Source: JAKEGN01 sp964465665 (GTDB lineage: Bacteria > Pseudomonadota > Gammaproteobacteria > Steroidobacterales > Woeseiaceae). From it: DNA of 5,681 nucleotides. Both the position numbers and the translations under genes were made by a program. Below are positions 1-5,015 of this stretch, in pieces. Below the pieces are notes generated by a model. The model searched no databases, was not told the DNA's origin, and worked only from the letters and a program-made list of their open reading frames with translations. The DNA lies in the NCBI GenBank assembly GCA_964465665.1, contig CAYXKM010000225.1, positions 1 through 5,681 on the forward strand. Direction: 5' to 3'. Numbering within the stretch: the stretch's first letter is position 1; each line of letters starts with the position of its first letter.

Positions 1-1
1 C

Positions 2-1135
2 GGTGAAATCGTGCGCGACAGTAACGGGCGCGCGACCGGCATGATGCGCGAGGCCGCGCAGGATATTTTTCGCGAAGCGCACTCCGGGCACCAGGGCCGG
101 CGGCAGGCCGGCGTTGCCGAAGCCGAACTTCGCCGCATGGTGGTTCTCGCCGGCGAAGAATCGTTGCGGCACGGCATTACCTCGTTCCAGGATCTCGGTA
201 CCTCGTTCGCCGAGGTCGATTTGATCAAGAAGATGGCGGACGAAGGACAACTGCCGGTACGCCTGTACATGGCTTTCGAGGAAGCAGCGAAGGACATGCA
301 GGGCAAGCTCGCCGCTTACCGCATGGTCGGCTACGCGAGTAATTTTCTCACGGTGCGTGCGATCGGCGAGAAAGTGCTGGACGGCGCGCTCGGCACGCAC
401 GGTGGCTGGTTGCTCGAACCGTACACGGACTTGCCGCGCAGTCACGGACTGAATGTCGTGCCGATCGAGGAAATCGAAGCTTCCGCAAAGCTCGCAATCG
501 AAAACGATTACCAGATGGCGATCCAGGGTATAGGCGATCGTGCCTACCAGGAGTTGCTGAATATCTATGAAGCGGAGTTTGCACGGCATCCGGAGAAAAC
601 GGACCTGCGCTGGCGCATCGAACATGCACAGGTCATACACCCGGACGATGTGAAGCGCACGGTCGATCTCGGCGTCATACCCGCGGTGCAAGGCATCTTT
701 GCCTGCTCGGACGGACCATGGGTGATCGACCGCCTGGGACCCGAGCGCACCCGCGAGCGCGGCTACATTTTCAATACACTGGCGGAGGCCGGCGCGGTAC
801 CGACGAACGGCACCGATCCGCCTGTGGATGAGATCGACCCGATCGCGAGCTTCCATTGTTCGGTGACGCGCCTGTTGCCGGATGGGACGGCGTTCCAGCC
901 GCAGGAAGTGTATTCGCGCGAGCGCGCGCTCTACTCCTACACCATGGGGAATGCGATTGCAGCGTTCGAGGAAGATGCAAAAGGTTCGCTGACCCCCGGC
1001 AAGCTTGCCGACATCACGGTGCTGTCACAGGACCTGCTGACGGTGCCCGATGACAGGATCAGGGACACGAAAATCGTGATGACGATCGTCGGCGGCAAGG
1101 TCCGTTACCGCGATGGCGAGATCGTCCCCCTGTAG
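2..1135 (+). CDS. Amidohydrolase family protein (YtcJ/Amidohydro_3 type), 5' truncated by window edge
   Basis: This is the C-terminal 377 codons of a metal-dependent amidohydrolase. The reading frame is open from base 2 and the first residues (GEIVRDSNGRATGMM) match the middle of YtcJ-like proteins, so the GTG at 11 is internal and the true start lies upstream. Recognisable blocks in order are the DGALG...LLEPYTD stretch (380-430), the IGDRA block (about 530-545), the RIEHAQ block with a conserved His codon at 623-625, the NGTDPP block with the expected catalytic Asp codon at 815-817, and a C-terminal GSLTPGKLADITVL segment of the composite domain. The family hydrolyses C-N bonds of amides, ureas or formyl groups; the substrate here cannot be told. 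Two usual metal-site positions look changed: Gln (524-526) where IGD is normally preceded by His, and Glu (368-370) where the bridging Lys is expected, with Lys one residue later. The stop TAG lies inside a REP repeat. Family call is firm, specificity unknown. Confidence 0.9.
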   Translation, partial: GEIVRDSNGRATGMMREAAQDIFREAHSGHQGRRQAGVAEAELRRMVVLAGEESLRHGITSFQDLGTSFAEVDLIKKMADEGQLPVRLYMAFEEAAKDMQGKLAAYRMVGYASNFLTVRAIGEKVLDGALGTHGGWLLEPYTDLPRSHGLNVVPIEEIEASAKLAIENDYQMAIQGIGDRAYQELLNIYEAEFARHPEKTDLRWRIEHAQVIHPDDVKRTVDLGVIPAVQGIFACSDGPWVIDRLGPERTRERGYIFNTLAEAGAVPTNGTDPPVDEIDPIASFHCSVTRLLPDGTAFQPQEVYSRERALYSYTMGNAIAAFEEDAKGSLTPGKLADITVLSQDLLTVPDDRIRDTKIVMTIVGGKVRYRDGEIVPL

Positions 1136-1199
1136 GAGCCTGCATTGCAGGCGACCAGTATTGGCACTGACCGCGTCGCCCGCAATGCGGGCTCCTACA
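1131..1199. repeat. REPIN: two inverted REP palindromes between amidohydrolase and cytochrome b561 genes
   Basis: Two 25-nt arms (1131-1155 and 1175-1199) are inverted copies of each other beginning TGTAGGAGCC, separated by 19 nt. Each arm is itself a small palindrome of about 7 bp around a central T. The arms differ at only two positions, and these two positions pair with each other inside the small hairpin (T-A in the left arm, C-G in the right), so the difference is compensated. This is the arrangement of REP doublets mobilised by RAYT-type Y1 transposases in gammaproteobacteria. The left arm supplies the TAG stop of the preceding gene. No T-run follows the hairpin, so it is not a classic intrinsic terminator, though it could protect the upstream mRNA 3' end. 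Confidence 0.85.
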
Positions 1200-1246
1200 G
1201 GCATAAATTGACTGTATCGCCGTAATCGAAACAAGGGAGATCACGC

Positions 1247-1975
1247 ATGACGTTCAGGGAGTACCGGGTCTGGGACCGGTCGCAACGGATTTTTCACTGG
1301 GTCAACGCGCTGGCAGTGCTGACGCTCGCCTCCATCGGCACCGTAATCCTGAATGCAGATGCGCTGGGCATCCCCGACCTCCCGGGCATGGTTGGATTGA
1401 AGACCGTGCACGTTTACGTGGGCTACGTTTTCGTTGCCAATCTCACCTGGCGGATCGTGTGGGGATTCATCGGCGGACCGTTTGCTCGCTGGCGAGCGCT
1501 TCTGCCGGGCGGCGCGGGCTACGGCAGGCGCCTCGCCGATTTCGTTCGCGGTTTGCGCCAAGGTCGGCCGCCTGTTTATCTCGGCCACAACCCGCTCGCG
1601 CGAATTTTCTTCTCCGTGCTGTTGCTGTTCCTGTTGGTGCAGGCCGGCACCGGGCTGATACTTGCTGGTACCGACGTGTACATGCCGCCGTTGGGGAGCA
1701 CGATGAAGGCATGGGTGGCGGCGGACACGCACAACCCTGCGCTGGTCAAACCCTACTCACCGGACACCGTCAATGCGGAGGCGTACACGGAAATGCGCGC
1801 GTTCCGCTCGCCGATCAAGCAGGTTCACGAGAACAACTTCTTCCTGCTGATGACGCTGATTACCATTCACATCATCGTCGCGCTGGTTATGGAGATTCGC
1901 GAAGGCGGCACGATCATTTCGGCGATGGTCACCGGCAAAAAGATCCTGGACAAGCCGCCCGAGGATGCAGTGTAG
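1247..1975 (+). CDS. Cytochrome b561-domain membrane protein (di-haem b-type, Ni/Fe-hydrogenase cytochrome b-like)
   Basis: This 242-residue protein fits the bacterial cytochrome b561 / hydrogenase cytochrome b subunit family, inner-membrane di-haem proteins that pass electrons between quinones and a partner. It opens with a family-typical segment ending in RIFHWVNA. Four hydrophobic helices lie near residues 20-37, 53-74, 117-139 and 198-216. Candidate haem-ligand histidines are H17 (before helix 1), H55 (helix 2), H194 (before helix 4) and H208 (helix 4). The GHNPLAR motif before helix 3 is also typical. The segment between helices 3 and 4 (about 141-193) is long and periplasmic or cytoplasmic by inference. 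The ATG at 1247 is preceded by a good Shine-Dalgarno, AGGGAG at 1234-1239, 7 nt away. No cytochrome c, hydrogenase or dehydrogenase partner is visible, so the redox partner is unknown. The stop TAG at 1973-1975 lies in a REP arm. Confidence 0.88.
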   Translation: MTFREYRVWDRSQRIFHWVNALAVLTLASIGTVILNADALGIPDLPGMVGLKTVHVYVGYVFVANLTWRIVWGFIGGPFARWRALLPGGAGYGRRLADFVRGLRQGRPPVYLGHNPLARIFFSVLLLFLLVQAGTGLILAGTDVYMPPLGSTMKAWVAADTHNPALVKPYSPDTVNAEAYTEMRAFRSPIKQVHENNFFLLMTLITIHIIVALVMEIREGGTIISAMVTGKKILDKPPEDAV

Positions 1976-2003
1976 GAGCCCACATCGCGGGTGACCCTGC
2001 AAA

Positions 2004-2079
2004 GCTGGCACCGCACCGGTATGCCCTTCTCACTCAGAAATCTTAATTCGCTCGAAGGGCATACCGATGCAATGCCAGC
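2004..2079 (-). repeat. Long hairpin element, copy 1 (26-bp stem, 24-nt loop)
   Basis: Arms 2004-2029 and 2054-2079 pair over 26 positions around a 24-nt loop. Read on the + strand there are three C-A mismatches; read on the - strand these become G-T (G-U) wobbles, so the - strand folds without any mismatch. In the - orientation the loop starts GAGCGAATT and ends GTGA. The element is a diverged inverted copy of the hairpin immediately to its right, and the two overlap by 2 nt. It resembles no RNA family that I recognise; a REP-like or MITE-like DNA palindrome is the simplest reading. Confidence 0.8.
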
Positions 2080-2150
2080 CGGTAGTGCGGCGGCATGCCG
2101 TTCGAGCGCATTTGGTTTAAGTGAGAACGGCATGCCGCTGCGCTATCGGC
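2078..2150 (+). repeat. Long hairpin element, copy 2 (26-bp stem, 21-nt loop)
   Basis: Arms 2078-2103 and 2125-2150 pair over 26 positions around a 21-nt loop (2104-2124). On the + strand all 26 positions pair, three of them as G-U wobbles. The loop begins GAGCGCATT and ends GTGA, matching copy 1 read on the opposite strand (which begins GAGCGAATT and ends GTGA). Relative to copy 1, six stem pairs have changed on both sides and still pair, and two have changed on one side to a wobble. Function is unknown. Confidence 0.8.
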
Positions 2151-2187
2151 GTGAAACCGCATGGGCAGGCACCCGCGATGTGGGCTC

Positions 2188-3699
2188 CTACAGCGCGGGA
2201 CGCCGGGCGAGGAAGCTCGTGACCTGCTCGTAAGCGAGCGCAAATTCGAGCACGCGCCGGTCCTCGCCGAAAGGTCCCATGATCTGCATACCCATGGGGC
2301 GGCCGCGGGCGTCGAATCCCACCGGCACGTTTACGATGGGAAGGCCTGCCAGCGTGCCGCCGATAACCACTTCCATCCAGCGGTGGTAGGTGTCCATCTC
2401 GCGCTCGTTAATACGCGATGGCCAGTGCACATCCTTGGAGAACGGGAACACCTGCGCGGTTGGCAGCGCAAGAAAGTCGTATTTCTCGAAAAGCTTTGCC
2501 AGCGCACGAAACCACTGCGTGCGAGCCGTACCGGCGGCGTACACGCGCTCGGCCGTAAGCCCGAGTGAACCTTCGACCTCGAACACGACTTCGGGCTTCA
2601 ACAACTTTCTTTTTGCAGGATCGTCGTACAGTGGCCGCGCCCAGTTCGACGACCAGTGGCGCAAGGTCAGCCACGTATCCCAGAGTCGCGAAAGCTCGTA
2701 GTCCGGCATGCAAGATTCGATGTTCGAGCCATCTTTTGTGAGCGACTGCAACGCCGCCTCGCAAAGGTCCGTAATTCCGGATTCCATTTCGAGATAGCCA
2801 GAGTAATTCCCCAGCCAGCCGATGTTGACTCCGCTCAACGGCAACGCGGCGAAACGCTCTGCCGGCGGCAGGGCATCGCGTAACGACAAAGGGCTTTGCG
2901 GGTGTGTGCCTGCCATGGTGCACAACAAACGGAACGCGTCTTCGCTGTTGCGACCGAGTGGTCCGTCGGTGGCGAGCTGCTGATAGAAAGCCTCACCGCT
3001 CGGGTCGGGCACCCGCCCCTGCGTCGGGCGAAATCCGATGACGTTGTTGAACGCGCCGGGATTTCGTAGCGACCCCATCATGTCGCTGCCATCGGCAACC
3101 GGCAGCATGTGCGTTGCGAGACCGCAGGCCGCGCCACCACTGCTGCCGCCGGCCGTCAGTGCCGGATTGTAGGCGCAGCCGGTGGCGCCAAACACCGGGT
3201 TGTACGATTGCGATCCGTAACCGAATTCGGGTGTGTTGGTCTTGCCGATGAATATCGGGCCGGCCTGCCGGATTCGCGAAATTGCGAGATCGTCGTCCGT
3301 CGCCATGGTGCCGGCAAAAATCGGCGAACCGTAACTGGTCGGCAGTCCCTTGACGTTCGCCAGGTCCTTGACCGCGTGCGGCATGCCGTGCAGCCAGCCG
3401 CGCACTCTGCCTTGCGCGAGTTCCCGGTCCGCGACCTCCGCCTGGCGGAGAAGTTCGTCTGCTTCGACCCGACTGACGATGGCGTTGTACACCGGGTTGT
3501 GCCGATCGATGCGCGCAAGGTAGGCCTGCATCACTTCGCGGCAACTGACGGCGCGCTCGCGGATCGCGACCGACAATTGCGACGCGCTCATGGCCGTGAT
3601 GTCCGCCGGCAGCGCACTCGCCTGCAGGCCTGCGAACGGCGGCATGACGAGCGCCATGCCAAGTCCGGAAGTACCACCGATGAATTCGCGTCGGTTCAT
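2188..3699 (-). CDS. Tat-exported amidase (amidase signature family)
   Basis: This 503-residue protein belongs to the amidase signature (AS) family, which hydrolyses carboxamides with a Ser-cisSer-Lys triad. By comparison with known members the triad is Lys111 (in HAVKDL), cis-Ser186 (in GGSSGG) and nucleophile Ser210 (in SDMMGSLRNPG); the Ser186-Ser210 spacing of 24 equals that in mammalian FAAH. The usual GG before the nucleophile is MG here, which I believe is a subfamily trait and not damage. The N-terminus MNRREFIGG followed by a hydrophobic run to about residue 24 and an ASA site near 27-29 reads as a twin-arginine signal peptide, so the enzyme is probably periplasmic. The C-terminal block (LPTAQVFPF ... 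GRPMGMQIMGPFGEDRRVLEFA) is standard. GGAG at 3710-3707 lies 7 nt before the ATG at 3699. It is downstream of madL-madM on the same strand across a 120-bp gap holding a repeat element, so co-transcription is possible but unproven. Its TAG stop lies in a REP arm. The substrate is not evident; malonamate or ureidomalonate are context-based guesses. Confidence 0.92.
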   Translation of the reverse strand: MNRREFIGGTSGLGMALVMPPFAGLQASALPADITAMSASQLSVAIRERAVSCREVMQAYLARIDRHNPVYNAIVSRVEADELLRQAEVADRELAQGRVRGWLHGMPHAVKDLANVKGLPTSYGSPIFAGTMATDDDLAISRIRQAGPIFIGKTNTPEFGYGSQSYNPVFGATGCAYNPALTAGGSSGGAACGLATHMLPVADGSDMMGSLRNPGAFNNVIGFRPTQGRVPDPSGEAFYQQLATDGPLGRNSEDAFRLLCTMAGTHPQSPLSLRDALPPAERFAALPLSGVNIGWLGNYSGYLEMESGITDLCEAALQSLTKDGSNIESCMPDYELSRLWDTWLTLRHWSSNWARPLYDDPAKRKLLKPEVVFEVEGSLGLTAERVYAAGTARTQWFRALAKLFEKYDFLALPTAQVFPFSKDVHWPSRINEREMDTYHRWMEVVIGGTLAGLPIVNVPVGFDARGRPMGMQIMGPFGEDRRVLEFALAYEQVTSFLARRPAL

Positions 3700-3709
3700 T
3701 GCATGACTC

Positions 3710-3819
3710 CAATTTGGTGACAGTTACCCTAATTCACGACTCAACATTGCGGAATCAAACGATTGCTTATTGAACCAGGGTAACTGTCACCGAAATCAGG
3801 GTTACTGTCACCAAAATTG
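3710..3819. repeat. 110-bp intergenic element bounded by GGTGACAG inverted repeats
   Basis: The left end (3710-3730, CAATTTGGTGACAGTTACCC plus T) and right end (3798-3819) are inverted copies differing by one base and one inserted T. A third copy (3777-3791) sits just inside the right end and is a perfect 15-bp inverted match to 3716-3730. The element fills the gap between madM and the amidase almost exactly: its right end abuts the madM stop (TAG read from 3822 to 3820) and its left end reaches the amidase Shine-Dalgarno. It looks like a small non-coding palindromic mobile element (MITE or REP type); binding sites for a regulator of the amidase are the alternative. No open frame or clear sigma-70 promoter was made out inside it. 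Confidence 0.7.
3776..3817. repeat. Tandem duplication of a 21-bp unit upstream of the amidase
   Basis: Units 3776-3796 and 3797-3817 are direct repeats with no spacer, each of the form CAGGGTWACTGTCACCRAAA followed by T, differing at two of 21 positions. The 21-bp period equals two helical turns, so a bound protein would meet both copies on the same face of the DNA. The inverted third copy at 3710-3730 lies about 46 nt away, next to the amidase ribosome binding site. Confidence 0.75.
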
Positions 3820-4581
3820 CTAGAGCACTGCGCGCACGGCGAGAAACAACAGCGACGGGCCGAGCAGGCAGCCGACGCCGGTATAAAAAGTGGCGGTCAT
3901 CGCGCCGTACGGTACAAGCTTCGGATCGGTGGCCGCGAGACCGCCGGCAACGCCACTGGTGGTGCCCATCAAACCGCCGTAGATCATCGCCGAATGCGGG
4001 TTATCGAGGCCGATGCGCGAGGCCACCAGCGGTGTGCCGACCATCACCAGTACGGATTTGGTCAGGCCGGCAGCAACGCTCAGCGCGATCACACCGGAAT
4101 CTGCGCCGAGCGCGGTGCCGGTCACGGGACCAACAATGTAGGTCGCCGCGCCCGCACCGATGGTGCTGACGGACACGGGATCGGTGTAACCGAAAGCGAG
4201 AGCAACGATTGCACCGACCACGAACGACAGCACCACGCCGATGACGATCGATGCCGCACCCACCGCACCCGCTTTCTTCAGCTCCTCGAGATCGGCGCCG
4301 AACGCGGTGGCAACGATGGCGAAATCGCGAAACATCGCACCGCCGAGTACGCCGATGCCGGCGAGCAGGCTGAAATCGGCAAGACCTTGACTGCCGCCGG
4401 TTACGGCGCCGCCGACGTACGCAAGTACGAGCCCGATGGTTATGGCAATTGCCGATCCGTGCAATTTTCCGCGGGTGAATTTCGCGGACAACAGGTAAGA
4501 CACCCACACCAGGATGCCGACGAACACGAAAGCCGTGATCAGCGCATTGCCGCGCAGTACGTCTGCGAGGGTTTCAAGCAT
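3820..4581 (-). CDS. madM: Malonate transporter subunit MadM
   Basis: This 253-residue, very hydrophobic protein matches the MadM family, the larger subunit of the sodium-coupled MadL-MadM malonate importer first described in Malonomonas rubra. Family-like stretches include LHGSAIAITIGLVLAYVGG near residues 40-58, the GVLGGAMFRDFAIVATAFGADLEELKKAG region, the glycine-rich GAGAATYIVGPVTGTALGADSGVIALSVAAGLTKS region and the C-terminal YGGLMGTTSGVAGGLAATDP block, with about eight or nine membrane segments judged by eye. I chose the ATG at 4581 over a TTG at 4611 because it gives the usual length of about 250 residues and overlaps the end of madL by 8 bp (ATGCTTGA), the classic arrangement for translational coupling of two subunits. 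Both subunits are intact. It acts in the inner membrane and needs MadL. Confidence 0.93.
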   Translation of the reverse strand: MLETLADVLRGNALITAFVFVGILVWVSYLLSAKFTRGKLHGSAIAITIGLVLAYVGGAVTGGSQGLADFSLLAGIGVLGGAMFRDFAIVATAFGADLEELKKAGAVGAASIVIGVVLSFVVGAIVALAFGYTDPVSVSTIGAGAATYIVGPVTGTALGADSGVIALSVAAGLTKSVLVMVGTPLVASRIGLDNPHSAMIYGGLMGTTSGVAGGLAATDPKLVPYGAMTATFYTGVGCLLGPSLLFLAVRAVL

Positions 4582-4945
4582 CGGCGCGGCCGCCCTTACC
4601 GAAGCGCGCAAGCACCGGGATCATCAGGAACGCCGCAACCACCGCCGCCACGCCGGCGGTGATCGCCATCCAGCCGCTGGACACCGCCGCAATGACATCC
4701 TGGCTCGCTGCCATCGCCACCACGATCGGTATGTACATGGCGTTCCAGAAATTAATGCCGCTTTCCGTGATCGGGCTCAGTTTGAAGTGCTGGTGCGTGA
4801 GGTTCGAGAGCAGGATCAGCAACAACATGGCAATGCCGACGCCGCCGACATTGGCTTTGACGCCGATAAGGTCCCCGAGCAGGTCACCGGTGAACACGCC
4901 GACCAGCATGCAAAAGGACAGGAGCGCGACGCCGTAGATCACCAT
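4574..4945 (-). CDS. madL: Malonate transporter subunit MadL
   Basis: This 123-residue membrane protein matches MadL, the small subunit of the malonate importer. The N-terminus MVIYGVALLSFCMLVGVFTG and the following KANVGGVGIAMLLLILLS stretch (residues 30-47) are characteristic, and ITESGINFWNAMYIPIVVAMAASQDV (residues 59-84) leads into the last hydrophobic pair of helices; about four membrane segments in all. The reading frame stays open upstream to 5026, but the ATG at 4945 is clearly the start: AGGGAG lies 8 nt before it, it gives the family length, and the extra 27 upstream residues are polar and unlike MadL. It is the first gene of the madL-madM unit and is divergent from the MatB-like gene, with 70 bp between start codons. 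Confidence 0.93.
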   Translation of the reverse strand: MVIYGVALLSFCMLVGVFTGDLLGDLIGVKANVGGVGIAMLLLILLSNLTHQHFKLSPITESGINFWNAMYIPIVVAMAASQDVIAAVSSGWMAITAGVAAVVAAFLMIPVLARFGKGGRADA

Positions 4946-4963
4946 TTGTTGTTCTCCCTGGAC

Positions 4964-4992
4964 TTGGTCACCTGGCAGTGCCGATTTATGAT
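4964..4992 (+). promoter_or_regulatory. Candidate sigma-70 promoter for the MatB-like gene in the divergent madL/matB gap
   Basis: A -10 candidate TATGAT (4987-4992, 5 of 6 consensus bases) stands 17 nt from a weak -35 candidate TTGGTC (4964-4969, 3 of 6). Transcription would begin near 4999, giving a short leader before the ATG at 5016. The opposite strand must carry the madL promoter in the same 70 bp, so the two start regions overlap and are probably co-regulated; no equally clear -10 was found for madL. I looked for a GntR-type TTGTATACAA-like operator as reported for MatR and did not find one. Confidence 0.4.
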
Positions 4993-5015
4993 GCCGGGAA
5001 AGACGGACAAATGCG

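Larger units (their letters stand above)
1971..2192. repeat. Compound repeat between convergent genes: outer REP arms enclosing two hairpin elements
   Basis: Outer arms at 1971-1993 and 2170-2192 form a perfect 23-bp inverted repeat of the TGTAGGAGCC REP family also seen at 1131-1199. Between them sit two back-to-back long hairpins (annotated separately). The block fills the whole gap between the convergent cytochrome b561 and amidase genes, and each outer arm holds the stop codon of the gene running into it (TAG at 1973-1975 on +, and at 2190-2188 on -). Within the arms, the core differs from the upstream REPIN at three bases (ACATCGCGGGTG instead of GCATTGCGGGCG), so this is a separate subtype or an older copy. 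The structured block may also act as a bidirectional transcription barrier or mRNA end stabiliser; that is inference, as no T-run is seen. Short open frames across it are repeat-derived and not called. Confidence 0.85.

Noticed and set aside
1131..1199. Intrinsic terminator at the REPIN
   Set aside because: The hairpins are followed by mixed sequence without a T-run on either strand, so only a general structural or mRNA-protecting role is plausible.
1208..1213. TTGACT, a good -35-like hexamer upstream of the cytochrome b561 gene
   Set aside because: No acceptable -10 hexamer lies 16-18 nt downstream; that position falls on the Shine-Dalgarno region, so a promoter cannot be supported.
1459..2046. 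195-codon + strand frame overlapping the cytochrome b561 gene
   Set aside because: Out of frame with the recognised protein, no start signal, and it runs into the repeat block.
2004..2150. Integron attC site pair
   Set aside because: The stems lack the core GTTRRRY/RYYYAAC boxes and the extrahelical bases typical of attC sites, and no integrase or cassette array is visible.
1991..2243. Small open frames within the compound repeat on both strands
   Set aside because: Their sequence consists of the hairpin and REP palindromes; symmetry of the repeat explains similar peptides on the two strands.
2408..2923. Open frames inside the amidase gene on both strands, including 171 and 135 codons
   Set aside because: The amidase frame has full family motifs across this region; the others lack motifs and ribosome binding sites.
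3817..4662. Long + strand open frame of 281 codons opposite madM
   Set aside because: It lies antisense to a clear MadM gene, its product is rich in Arg/Gly/His/Asp with no recognisable domain, and it is explained by the high G+C codon use of the real gene.
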